DNA of 55,688 nt from Armatimonadetes bacterium CG2_30_59_28 (GTDB lineage: Bacteria > Armatimonadota > Abditibacteriia > CG2-30-59-28), in assembly GCA_001872605.1 (NCBI GenBank), contig MNXM01000224.1:1-55688 (forward strand). Reading direction: 5' to 3'. Positions 1 to 8,773 of the stretch are shown in pieces (positions within the stretch are counted from its first letter, which is position 1; each line of letters starts with the position of its first letter). Position numbers and translations under genes: made by a program. The notes under the pieces are model-generated. The model saw only the letters and a list, made by a program, of their open reading frames with translations, made no database searches and was not told the DNA's origin.

Positions 1-639
1 GATTGAAGAAGAGGTTGCGCGGCGTCCGGGTTGTAGCGCGAACCTAACCTTCCCCCGGAACAAGTCCGGGGGGATTGCCATTACCGAATCAAACTGTCAA
101 ATAGCATAACCCCCCACTACCTTTTCGGGAACTATGGGACAGTATTTTTGACCACCTACATATCCCCGTCGAACGGGTGACAAAGCTGGAGCTTTATCCT
201 ACTTCATCCTTCCGCCCTCCCCGACGCGTCGGGAGGCTGGCCAAGGACAAGCCCTTCGGGCTGAGGGAACGACAATGCCCATGGAGGGGGGCGTACCGCG
301 AATCAACTCCACCCCTGAGGGGATCGCCACAGTGACCACTCCCTGCGATGGCAAAACCTCATTTTGGATAATGTACACATCTTCCGGGATGCACCCTGTC
401 AACGCTTCCACTTCCGCGTGGCAAGCCGCGACGCCGACCTCTCCGGCGCGGCCGCTTGGAGCATCTCCGGTTTCCATGCTATACTTCGGCAAGCTCAAGG
501 TTCTCGACCACACCCACTCGTCAGAAAATGCGGATTCCGGAATGCGGAATGGATCACATCCTTGCACGCCGGGTTTTTATCTCGCGTGGTGTGGGCAAGT
601 CGGCATGGGTGATTCTTTCAGCATAGTTGAGTATTCTCG
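1..639. other. Repeat-rich region without a confident gene
   Basis: No reading frame here carries a recognisable domain. The region holds a hairpin with 8-bp arms (CCCCCGGA/TCCGGGGG, 52-72), a palindrome AAAGCT-gg-AGCTTT (182-195), a perfect 14-bp palindrome CCCGACGCGTCGGG (220-233), a small hairpin AGCCC-ttc-GGGCT (250-262) and a dispersed repeat copy (542-620). A 122-codon frame on the - strand (199-567) and overlapping + frames are open but run through these repeats and match no family I know. The first ~50 bases could be the 3' end of a gene lying outside the window; this cannot be decided here. Confidence 0.5.
542..620. repeat. Dispersed ~80-bp repeat, copy 1
   Basis: This stretch aligns almost without gaps to 47860-47938 with roughly 80% identity, sharing blocks such as ATGCGGAATG, GCACGCCG, ATCTCGCGTGGT and CAAGTCGGCATGG. 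This copy lies just upstream of the recJ start. On the - strand both copies keep a 9-codon ATG frame (MPTC..HAR) ending in a stop. Neither copy is coding in any convincing way. It looks like a small dispersed or non-autonomous element. Confidence 0.7.
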
Positions 640-2397
640 ATGCGGCAAAAGACACAGAGACGCTGGCGGATTCTCCGGAGAATCGACGCGGAATCTCGCG
701 CTCTCGCGGAGACGCTGGGCATCCATCCGGTGTCTGCGTGTGTACTGCTGAACCGCAACCTCACTGAACCGGCAGCGCTCCAACATTTCTTGAACCCCTC
801 TCTTGAAAGTCTTCATGACCCCTATCTGATGAAGGACATGGACAAGGCCGTGGCGCGCCTTCGTCAGGCCATCGATGGACAAGAGCGGGTAATGATTCAT
901 GGGGACTATGACGTGGACGGCGTCGCTGCTACCGCGATGATGGTGCGCATGTTGTCCGCTCTTGGCGTTGATGTGACCCATCATATTCCGCACCGAGTGG
1001 ACGAAGGGTATGGCGTGAGCGCTGAGGGGATCAGGCAGGCAGCCGCGAACGGCGTCAAGCTGGTGGTGACCGTGGATTGCGGCATCTCGGCGTATGAGGA
1101 GGCGCTGCTGGCGCGTGAGCTTGGTCTGGACCTCATCATCACCGATCACCATCAGCCCCCCCCCGCTTTTGAGTCCCAGATTGCCTATTTTGGGGCCGCG
1201 GTCGCGGTCCTGAACCCCAACCGGCCAGATTGCGGGTATCCATTCAAAGGCCTGTGTGGGTGCGGGGTGGCCTACAAACTGGCGACTGCCCTTGTCGAAA
1301 ACCTCGGACACCCCGGCAATGCTCTGCAGCGCGCCTACCTCGACCTGACGGCCCTCGCCACAATCGCCGATATTGTGCCGCTCAGGGACGAGAATCGCGC
1401 CATCGCCCAATTCGGGTTGGAACGCCTTTCCGACACAAAGAAGCCAGGGCTGAAGGCATTGATGGGGGTGTGCGGTATTGCAGGGAAACGTTTGTCAAGC
1501 TACCACGTCGGTTTCGTGCTGGGGCCGAGGTTGAATGCTGCTGGCCGCCTCGACACTGCGGAAACAGCCCTGAATCTGCTTCTCACAAGAGACGACTCCG
1601 AGGCAGGGCGACTCGCTGATGCCCTGAATCAACTGAACCGCGAACGCCAGGAAGAGGAATCGTCGACGCTGCAGGATGCAGAGCTGATGATCGAGTCTGG
1701 CGCGGATGCTCTTGGGGGTGACATCCTGCTCGATTCAGACAAGGCGCTGGTGCTCGCCTCCGAAGACTGGCACATGGGGGTCGTAGGCATTGTTGCCTCG
1801 CGGCTCGCGGAGCGTTACGTCCGCCCGACAATCCTCATCACCATGGGAGAAGATGAGGGAAAAGGTTCGGGTCGCAGCATCCGTGCCTTCGATCTGAAGA
1901 AAGGACTCGACGGTTGCGCAGATTATCTGGTGGGCTACGGCGGACACGCGCAGGCGGCAGGCCTGACTGTGACTCGAGGCCAATTGTCTCAGTTCCGCGC
2001 CCGGTTTCTGCAGGTGGCAGACGAGCAGTTGGGTGCGGACGACTTGATTCCGGTAGTCGATATCGATTGCGAACTAGGCCCCAGAGACCTGACCTTCGAG
2101 TTGGTCAACGAACTTCGCCGCTTCGAGCCTTACGGACATGAGAACCCCGGCCCGGTTTTCGCGATCCGCGGAGCGAAACTGCTGGATCAGTGCACGGTGG
2201 GGGCCAACGGTAAGCACCTGAAACTGCGCGTTGGTTTTTGGGAAGCCTCCTACGATGCCCTCTGGTGGCGCAAGGGAGACAACTTCGGAAGGTTCTCTCG
2301 TCACCAGCTTCTCGACCTCTGCTTTTCTCTCGACATCAACGAGTACCAGGGCATCCCCAGCATGCAATTTGTAGTGAAAGATGTACAGCCTTCATAG
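640..2397 (+). CDS. recJ: Single-stranded-DNA-specific exonuclease RecJ
   Basis: RecJ is a 5'-3' exonuclease acting on single-stranded DNA in recombination and mismatch or base-excision repair in the cytoplasm. The 585-aa length is normal for the family. The DHH phosphoesterase motifs are visible: HGDYDVDG near residue 90, VTVDCGIS near 145 and ITDHH near 168. The DHHA1 glycine motif GGHAQAAGLTV lies near residue 435, followed by the C-terminal OB-type domain ending in FVVKDV. The ATG at 640 has no strong Shine-Dalgarno, but its position suits the usual RecJ N-terminus (reading ...AETLGIHPVSACVLLNR). The downstream DUF4091 frame overlaps the end of recJ by 17 nt, suggesting cotranscription. 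Confidence 0.95.
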   Translation: MRQKTQRRWRILRRIDAESRALAETLGIHPVSACVLLNRNLTEPAALQHFLNPSLESLHDPYLMKDMDKAVARLRQAIDGQERVMIHGDYDVDGVAATAMMVRMLSALGVDVTHHIPHRVDEGYGVSAEGIRQAAANGVKLVVTVDCGISAYEEALLARELGLDLIITDHHQPPPAFESQIAYFGAAVAVLNPNRPDCGYPFKGLCGCGVAYKLATALVENLGHPGNALQRAYLDLTALATIADIVPLRDENRAIAQFGLERLSDTKKPGLKALMGVCGIAGKRLSSYHVGFVLGPRLNAAGRLDTAETALNLLLTRDDSEAGRLADALNQLNRERQEEESSTLQDAELMIESGADALGGDILLDSDKALVLASEDWHMGVVGIVASRLAERYVRPTILITMGEDEGKGSGRSIRAFDLKKGLDGCADYLVGYGGHAQAAGLTVTRGQLSQFRARFLQVADEQLGADDLIPVVDIDCELGPRDLTFELVNELRRFEPYGHENPGPVFAIRGAKLLDQCTVGANGKHLKLRVGFWEASYDALWWRKGDNFGRFSRHQLLDLCFSLDINEYQGIPSMQFVVKDVQPS

Positions 2398-4192
2398 CAT
2401 TGAGTTTCTCATGCACTACTCGCGCCTTGCCTGCGTTATTGCTTCCGTTACTTTTTTCCTCGGATCCGGTCTCGTCTGGTGGACGAACCGATCAGTGGCG
2501 ACTTCGGAGAACCTCCGCGTTGCCGTGTGGGTTGTTGATCCGATGGAAAACGTCTTCCGCACGGCGCAGCCCCCGCCCGACGCGCCCGACAAGATTGAGC
2601 TCCATGCGGTCCGCAATGAGTTTGAGTGCGCGCAGATTGTGTTGCGCTCGGAGGAACGGATCGACGAACTGTCCGTCCAGTTCGCCTCACTAACATCATC
2701 CGTCGGTCGCATTGAAGCATCCAACTTGCGATGGAACGTGGTCGGATATGTTCCCGTGCAGAAGAACACGCCGAAGACCCCCGCGTCCGAATTGGCCGGC
2801 ATAGCGCCGGGGGAGTTCCCCGACCCGCTGCTGGAAAAGGCATCCTTTGCCCTCGCCCCGGGACGCTCCCAGCCTCTTTATCTGACCTTCCGAGTCCCCG
2901 TCGATACACCGCCCGGGGAATACCGTGGCGCCGTGCAAATCACCGCCGGTGAGACGAACGCGGATACTGCAGTGGCGGAGGTTCCCATTCTCCTGACCGT
3001 TCATGGAGCAGCCCTTTCCGAGGAGAGGCACTTCGGTTTTACTTCGTGGTTCAGCGCCGGTGACCTGGCGAAACAGCACGGCGTCACCGTATGGTCGGAG
3101 GATTTCTGGAGACTACTTCCCGCATACGCTCGCAATCTGAACGAGCACCGCCAGACGATGATTCTGACTCCCATGGAACTGATCAAAGTCAACCGGGCAG
3201 CCAATGGGTATCTCACCTTCGACTTCAGCCGGTTTGATCGATGGGCAAGGCTGTTCGTCGACGCGGGGGTTCCGGTGCTCGAAGGCAAGGAGATGGGGCG
3301 CCGGGTTGGCAAATGGACTTCGCCGTTGATGGAATTCCACCCAGTGCCGGTGAATGATCCTCTGAAGGCGACGCGCAAGCCTCTCCCAAATGACGCTGTG
3401 CTGCGCGCATTCTTCGGGGCGCTTGAGCAGCGCCTCGAAAAGCAGGGATGGCTGGATCGGTTTGTCATGCACGTTTCGGACGAGCCAACCCGATACAACT
3501 ACCCATCCTGGCGGAAGATGTCGCAATTCATTCGTGCCGCTGCGCCGCGGCTTCGTCGCATCGAGGCCAATCAGACGACGGAACTGGACGGAGATATCGA
3601 GATATCGGTGCCTCAGTTGGACAGTTTCGGTGTGGGGATGGATCGTTATTCGGCAAAGCGGAACCAGTACGGGAATGAGCTTTGGTTCTACACTTGCATG
3701 TACCCCACCGGCGCCTTTGCCAATCGCTTCGTAGACTACCCGCTGATCAAGACCCGACTGCTGCCGTGGATTGCCGCGCGCTACGGTCTCACCGGTTACC
3801 TGCACTGGGGGTACAACTACTGGAGTGAGAGGCCCTTCGAGTTCGTCGAGAGAAGCAACCTTCCACCCGGGGATTCCTTCGTCGTGTACCCTGGGAAGAA
3901 CGGGCCGCTCAACTCGCTTCGGTGGGAGATGTTCCGGGAGGGAATTGAGGACTACGAGTGTTTGCTTTTGCTGAGTCAGAAACAACAGACGCATACCACC
4001 CGCACACAGCCTCCCAGCGCGTCACCCCTCCCCCCGCTCGTTCATCAACCCAGTGAAGAAGTCGCGCAGTATATGCGGGCTATCGCCGCTCGGATGGTGT
4101 ACGCGCCGGACCAGTACAATCTCTCCCATCAGGACTTCAACGCGCTGCATCGGCAAATCCGGCAGATGCTGGCAGCGAGGACAAACGGTTGA
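2381..4192 (+). CDS. Exported DUF4091 / glycoside-hydrolase-like protein
   Basis: A 603-aa protein with an N-terminal membrane or signal segment (residues about 10-30), a beta-sandwich region (about 45-210, AVWVVDPMENVF onward), and a TIM-barrel-like half ending in the typical DUF4091 signature: a conserved HWGYNYW segment near residue 470, then a region resembling GKNGPLNSLRWEMFREGIEDYE. DUF4091 proteins are predicted glycoside hydrolases acting outside the cytoplasm; the substrate is unknown. The frame starts at 2381, overlapping recJ; ATG 2411 is an equally plausible start because it sits directly before the hydrophobic segment, and neither has a clear ribosome binding site. Family assignment is from memory of the motif; no substrate can be inferred. 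Confidence 0.82.
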   Translation: MYSLHSIEFLMHYSRLACVIASVTFFLGSGLVWWTNRSVATSENLRVAVWVVDPMENVFRTAQPPPDAPDKIELHAVRNEFECAQIVLRSEERIDELSVQFASLTSSVGRIEASNLRWNVVGYVPVQKNTPKTPASELAGIAPGEFPDPLLEKASFALAPGRSQPLYLTFRVPVDTPPGEYRGAVQITAGETNADTAVAEVPILLTVHGAALSEERHFGFTSWFSAGDLAKQHGVTVWSEDFWRLLPAYARNLNEHRQTMILTPMELIKVNRAANGYLTFDFSRFDRWARLFVDAGVPVLEGKEMGRRVGKWTSPLMEFHPVPVNDPLKATRKPLPNDAVLRAFFGALEQRLEKQGWLDRFVMHVSDEPTRYNYPSWRKMSQFIRAAAPRLRRIEANQTTELDGDIEISVPQLDSFGVGMDRYSAKRNQYGNELWFYTCMYPTGAFANRFVDYPLIKTRLLPWIAARYGLTGYLHWGYNYWSERPFEFVERSNLPPGDSFVVYPGKNGPLNSLRWEMFREGIEDYECLLLLSQKQQTHTTRTQPPSASPLPPLVHQPSEEVAQYMRAIAARMVYAPDQYNLSHQDFNALHRQIRQMLAARTNG

Positions 4193-4324
4193 GTCGCCGT
4201 CCCGCTCCGCGCCCGTGTAAATGGGACTGAACAACCTGCGCACGGATTCGTCTAACGACGACATATATCAAACATGTGCGGCTCATTGTCCCCGGCAGGG
4301 GCGCCGCCAAAGGAGGTTCCAGTC

Positions 4325-4993
4325 ATGAAGACGAGACAGAGATGGTGCAGTCGGATACCAGGATGGATCGCCGCGGCGGGAGTTGGCTTCACGCTGACGG
4401 CGGCAGCCGCTCAGGAAGGTGTCCCACCCCCGCCAGCCAACGAGAATCCGCAGGGGCAGAACAGGGATGCAGAGCGGGAGCGTTGGCGCAACATGACTCC
4501 CGAAGAACGACGCGCGCAGATGGAGCAGTTCATTGCGCAGCGATTGAGGCAACGGGGGTTTAGCGACCAAGATATTGCCGCTCTCAAGCAGTACAACTCC
4601 GAGCGCGAGGAAGCGCAGAAGTCCCTCGGAGAGGTCTTCCGTTCCTTGTCCCAGACAGCCAAAACACCTGAGTCCACCGAGGACCAGGCCCGCATCGCGA
4701 TCGCCGGATACAAGGAAGCGATGAAGACTCACGAGGCTACTCTGGAGAACTCGCGCAAGAAGCTGGACGAATCCATCCACTATTCGACCCGACCGAAGAT
4801 CGAGGCCATTCTTCTCACCATGGGTGTGCTGGACAACGGAATGGGCCTTGGTATGGGCATGGGCATGAGAAGAGGGGACGGAATGGGCGACGAAGCAAAC
4901 AAGCCTCTCCGAGGGGAAGGGCAACGTGGCGGACAGCGTCAGGGCCAGGGCGGCCAACCTCCCGCGGAACCCCCCAAGGCGCCAATGAACTGA
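4325..4993 (+). CDS. Exported Met/Gly-rich helical protein, function unknown
   Basis: Start ATG 4325 is chosen because AAAGGAGG lies at 4309-4316, 8 nt upstream; an upstream in-frame ATG at 4274 has no such site. The 222-aa product has a signal peptide (basic MKTRQRW, then a hydrophobic stretch ending AAAAQE), a charged predominantly helical middle (MTPEERRAQMEQF, about residues 50-165), and a low-complexity C-terminus with alternating Met-Gly (NGMGLGMGMGM) and Gln/Gly/Pro. The helical part resembles periplasmic Spy/CpxP-type or LTXXQ-like proteins in composition, but I do not see a diagnostic LTxxQ motif. No enzymatic role can be assigned. Confidence 0.7.
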   Translation: MKTRQRWCSRIPGWIAAAGVGFTLTAAAAQEGVPPPPANENPQGQNRDAERERWRNMTPEERRAQMEQFIAQRLRQRGFSDQDIAALKQYNSEREEAQKSLGEVFRSLSQTAKTPESTEDQARIAIAGYKEAMKTHEATLENSRKKLDESIHYSTRPKIEAILLTMGVLDNGMGLGMGMGMRRGDGMGDEANKPLRGEGQRGGQRQGQGGQPPAEPPKAPMN

Positions 4994-5111
4994 CAGCTTG
5001 TCGGTGGAGCGACCTGCAGGGTCCCATGCGGTCATCCTTCTGTCGCCTGCTCGTTGCGCGCCCGCGCGTGCCAGCCGGGGAGACCACGGGCGGGACGCCC
5101 TTGCCACTGGA

Positions 5112-7517
5112 TCAGTTTCTGCTCGTAACGCCCGCGCGTAGGCCGGGGAGGACATCGGTAACCACGTGCGGGCTGTAGTTGAAGAGGATGAAACCATCGC
5201 ACTGATGTTGACGGGCGAGGTTGATTTGCCAGGCCACTTCATCCGCGGCAAGGGTCCAACTCCCGAGTGTGACCCCGATACCTGGGACAAAGGGGATGCG
5301 GTGTTGCGTGGCCTCCAACTGGCTGGAAATCATCGTCTCGAACGTCGGGGCGGAATTGGTATAGTTCATCGGGCAGACGAAATCGAGGTATCCCTTCTCA
5401 ATCCACCCGACCCAGTCCTGTCCCGCGCCATCACGGCAGCCCGGCCAATTGCTGAACACCGCAGCGGAAATCTTGATTCCCGGCTTCAGCCTGTGCGCTT
5501 CCTCACTGACGGCCTTCACCAGGCGCGTGATGTTGTCGCAGCGGAACTCGAGGTATTTCGGCTTGAGCGATCCGTCGATGACATCCCGCGGCCAGTCCGC
5601 TACCGTCACGCCGAGCTGCTGCTGAAACCGCTCGCGGCATCCGTCGCAGTAGCATCCGTTGCTGCCGGGGTAACGGATGTAGTCGAAGTGCAGCCCGTCG
5701 ACTGCGTAGTTGCGCGCGACTTCCAGCATCGAGTCGCGCTCCAACTCGAAGTTTGCGGGATGCGAGGGACAGAGCCAGTCGATGTCGCCTCCCTTCGGGT
5801 CCTTCTGGGTTCTCCCTTCGGAACGCATCCGCTGGAGGAACTCCTTCGGCGCGTTGGAGAGATTCCAGTTGACCTTCCACACGTAAACCTGCACGCCGTG
5901 CTTCTGTCCGGCAGCGACGCACTCCGCAATCTGATCGCCCTTCACTGCCAGCGATTCATCGACCGGCAGCAAGCTGCTCCTATACCAGGCGCGGCCCGCC
6001 CAGAGGCTGTTCGGGACAACGGCATTGAATCCACCATCCGCCAGCGCCTTGACGGCCTCGTCCCAGGTCATTCCGGTAACGCCAAAGGCGGAATGGCACC
6101 ACACCGCGCGCAATTCATTGCTGCGTGATTTCTGCGCCGCGCAGTAGGCGGCGACCAACGCCTCCCGCCCCTTCCGCGCCGCGGCGATGGCTTCGGGGTA
6201 GCGCTTCGTGTCGGCCGCTTGCTTTGCTTCACGCATCAATCTCTCCGCATCATACAGATGCTGCGCCGCGGCGGCGACGCCCGACTCGCGAATGAATGCA
6301 GTAACGGACTCGAGGGATGTGAAATGCCCAACCTTCTCATTGCTCGTGAGGGCGCGCTCGGTCGCCCCGGGCCAGACTTCGGGGAGAAAATGTCCCAGAA
6401 GGGAGAGCATCATCTGCTGCTTACCAGCAGAATCTTCCGACAGGAGGATGTGGGTCATGAAGGCGCCGGTGTCGCTGACGGCGAGTGCAGGAAGACCGGT
6501 CGCCTCCCCTTTCGCGTTGAACCATTCTCCGAGGATGCGCGCATTCTCCCCCGCTGGCCGAACGCCGTTGATGTTCCACGAGTTCTGCTGCACGGATGGC
6601 GGCATGCCGGTGAAGCCCGTGGTGTCAAGGTGAATGGAGGCGAACTGGCCCTCGTATTCCCGCGCCACCCACTTGGTGGCCTGCAGTCCCAGAGCGGAAA
6701 GGAACCGAGGGTGCGCGGAGTAGAAGGCCATCACCTTGCCGCCGGCATTCACAAATTGCTCGACGGCCACTGCCTCCCTGTCAGACATGTTTGGGCTGTA
6801 TGCGAAGAGCGCCATCTTGCGCCCTTCGAGAGCGCCGGACTCGACATCGGTATCGCCAATCGCTCCCGCCTCGATGTCGAGAGATTTCAACAACTCACTC
6901 ATCCTCTGCGCTTGACTCTTGACGCCGGCCGCTTCTCTCTCATTCACTCGAAACGTGAGATCTCCCACGATCACCACAATGGGGGACTGAAACGACTCCA
7001 GATCGGAAAATGCCATGAAGGTAACGGCATCTTGCGACTTCCAGGAAGAAACCCGTATTCGCTGAATCCGGCGCCATCCTGTCGGCGCGCCCTCCACGCC
7101 GAAAGCGGACTTGTCCAGAACGATCTGTTTCCACCCCTTCTCGACGGAGAAAGTAGCGCCGTACCATCCTTCGCCACTGCCGAAATAGAGAGAGTAATGC
7201 CCGGCCATCTTCGAGGGGTTATCGACGTAGACCCAGAATGAGAACCGGTCGGCCCGCGTCAGTTCAAGGTCCACCGATAAGTCCCACGCCGCGCGGCGAC
7301 GGTCGCCCGTCATGTCGCAAGGCATCCGCACACCCGTCCGTCCTGCAAGTGGCTCGGCCATCGCTTCCACGGGGAGGCTTCCTTCCACGGGCGTCCAAAC
7401 GGCCCGGGCGGCAGCATCATCGGCGTAATCGCAGGAGGCAACCAGGGTACGTTCCGCGCCGTAGATAGGCGCGAGGAACTGCAGACTGGCGAAAATGGTT
7501 ACAAATCGGTTCAACAT
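5112..7517 (-). CDS. Exported GHL10/DUF187 glycoside hydrolase-like protein
   Basis: An 801-aa exported protein. AGGAG lies 8 nt before the ATG at 7517 and the first 20 residues form a signal peptide (MLNRFVTIFASLQFLAPIYGA). Residues about 25-190 form a carbohydrate-binding-like beta-sandwich, about 190-380 an alpha/beta segment resembling a class-I amidotransferase-like fold (PIVVIVGD, NAGGKVMAFYS), and about 470-800 a TIM barrel of the GHL10 (DUF187) type with LRAVWCHS, VDGLHFDYIRYP and FVCPMNYT. In this family the barrel is a predicted glycoside hydrolase acting outside the cytoplasm. It converges on the preceding + strand gene and diverges from none; the thermonuclease-like gene lies 33 nt upstream in the same direction, so the two may share a transcript. 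Confidence 0.85.
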   Translation of the reverse strand: MLNRFVTIFASLQFLAPIYGAERTLVASCDYADDAAARAVWTPVEGSLPVEAMAEPLAGRTGVRMPCDMTGDRRRAAWDLSVDLELTRADRFSFWVYVDNPSKMAGHYSLYFGSGEGWYGATFSVEKGWKQIVLDKSAFGVEGAPTGWRRIQRIRVSSWKSQDAVTFMAFSDLESFQSPIVVIVGDLTFRVNEREAAGVKSQAQRMSELLKSLDIEAGAIGDTDVESGALEGRKMALFAYSPNMSDREAVAVEQFVNAGGKVMAFYSAHPRFLSALGLQATKWVAREYEGQFASIHLDTTGFTGMPPSVQQNSWNINGVRPAGENARILGEWFNAKGEATGLPALAVSDTGAFMTHILLSEDSAGKQQMMLSLLGHFLPEVWPGATERALTSNEKVGHFTSLESVTAFIRESGVAAAAQHLYDAERLMREAKQAADTKRYPEAIAAARKGREALVAAYCAAQKSRSNELRAVWCHSAFGVTGMTWDEAVKALADGGFNAVVPNSLWAGRAWYRSSLLPVDESLAVKGDQIAECVAAGQKHGVQVYVWKVNWNLSNAPKEFLQRMRSEGRTQKDPKGGDIDWLCPSHPANFELERDSMLEVARNYAVDGLHFDYIRYPGSNGCYCDGCRERFQQQLGVTVADWPRDVIDGSLKPKYLEFRCDNITRLVKAVSEEAHRLKPGIKISAAVFSNWPGCRDGAGQDWVGWIEKGYLDFVCPMNYTNSAPTFETMISSQLEATQHRIPFVPGIGVTLGSWTLAADEVAWQINLARQHQCDGFILFNYSPHVVTDVLPGLRAGVTSRN

Positions 7518-7550
7518 TTATGGGACTCCTGTGCAAACGAGAATAGAACA

Positions 7551-8543
7551 TCATCTCCGTACTGCCGACCACGCGGAGCCGCCGCTGCCGCGTCCCCAGG
7601 TGCCGTTCAACGAATCTCCATGAAGCGTCGCCTGGATGACCCACTGGGTGCGCACATCCACGTGCAACGTCCCCGACAGCGTGTTGCCGGACACGGTTCC
7701 CTGGAATGTCGCTCTCTTGCCGTTGGGGTAGACGCAGTAGCCCTGGAGGTTGGAACCACTTTGGGTGAGCGCTCCGGGGATGCTGTCACGACCCCACTGG
7801 CAGTTCCAGTTGCCGCTGAAATTCGCGCGCCCTGTTGACGCGGCCGGTTCGGGTCTCGACAGTTGTGGGGGTGGAGTGGGCGACGGTCGCCGAGCAGGTG
7901 GCGGGGGTGTGTATGTTCTCCGAAGGGTCGACGGGGGAGCCGGAGCGGTTGGCGATGGAGATGGTTGCGGCGCTGACTTCGCGGCGACGGTCGGCTGCCA
8001 CTCCCACGGCGCTATCGGGTTTGGAGACGCCCACAACCCCCGCTGCGCTTTGCGGGCATCGGCCTCACACGCCGCCAGAATTCCATCATCGGGCGCGCTC
8101 TTGCGATCCCACCATGCGTCGCCACACCAGACCAGGGCACGATTAAGACTCTTGTCTCCGGGCAAGGCCACAATCCCCACAACCTGGTCGTCTCCTTCGC
8201 GCCTCTTTACTTCGACGACAACTTCCTTACCGGAACACATGGTGGTACACGCCTTCCGCGATTCGACGCCGTGAGGCTGTCCCTCCTCCGGGGCGTCAAT
8301 TCCGTAGAGACGGACGCGATCGTTCTTTCCGTCTTTTGCGACCTCGATCATGTCTCCCTCATGCACAGCTAACACCCTCACGGAATACCGGTTGGAAGAT
8401 GGTGAAGTGCTGGGGGCGGGTCGTGACTCTGCGCGGGCTACTTCCTCAACCTTGCGGGAGCATCCCTGCCCGGCCCAAAGGGCCAACACCAACAGCAAAG
8501 GCAAGCCGAGAATTTGGTGCGCGATGACAAGATGGTGAAGCAT
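7551..8543 (-). CDS. Thermonuclease-family (SNase-like) exported protein, catalytic Arg not conserved
   Basis: Start ATG 8543 is preferred because GAGGTG lies 7 nt upstream; longer frames reach 8576. The 330-aa product has a hydrophobic leader ending in AGQGC, compatible with a weak lipobox. An OB-fold SNase domain follows (about residues 50-190) with RLYGIDAPE, matching the Arg35 and Glu43 positions of staphylococcal nuclease, and the downstream LNRALVWCGDAWW segment. The motif that normally supplies the second catalytic arginine (YGRxxA) reads DQVVGIV here, so nuclease activity is doubtful. A Pro/Ser/Thr-rich linker (about 190-250) leads to a C-terminal beta-rich domain (NFSGNWNCQWG...LSGTLHVDV) of unknown role. 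Confidence 0.85.
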   Translation of the reverse strand: MLHHLVIAHQILGLPLLLVLALWAGQGCSRKVEEVARAESRPAPSTSPSSNRYSVRVLAVHEGDMIEVAKDGKNDRVRLYGIDAPEEGQPHGVESRKACTTMCSGKEVVVEVKRREGDDQVVGIVALPGDKSLNRALVWCGDAWWDRKSAPDDGILAACEADARKAQRGLWASPNPIAPWEWQPTVAAKSAPQPSPSPTAPAPPSTLRRTYTPPPPARRPSPTPPPQLSRPEPAASTGRANFSGNWNCQWGRDSIPGALTQSGSNLQGYCVYPNGKRATFQGTVSGNTLSGTLHVDVRTQWVIQATLHGDSLNGTWGRGSGGSAWSAVRR

Positions 8544-8678
8544 GGGAGGACACCTCATACTTTCCTGAACATCCAATCAGACCATGTCACTGGCATTCTA
8601 CTACAGCCCACAAGTCCACTGCAACGGACCGTTCGGGAGCACTAGATCCGAGGACAGATTGACGCGCAGTCCCGACCA

Positions 8679-8707
8679 TTGACAATCGTGCCAACATTGA
8701 CTAACCT
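8679..8707 (+). promoter_or_regulatory. Candidate sigma70-type promoter for the DGR operon
   Basis: TTGACA at 8679-8684 is followed by a 17-nt spacer and TAACCT at 8702-8707. The -35 is a perfect consensus but the -10 is weak. It lies 67 nt before the HEAT gene, the first gene of the target-avd-RT series, and no better promoter is visible between the genes that follow. Confidence 0.45.
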
Positions 8708-8773
8708 CATGGGCGAGTTTGTGATACGGGCAACCTTTGTTGTATTGCCTTCTCTTGAGCGGAGGTGTCTTCC

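Noticed and set aside
199-567. 122-codon - strand frame upstream of recJ as a real gene
   Set aside because: No family match; it runs through the palindromes at 220-262 and ends in the dispersed repeat, and no ribosome binding site supports it.
577-1410. Long - strand frame opposite recJ
   Set aside because: It is the antisense of a strongly supported gene with all RecJ motifs.
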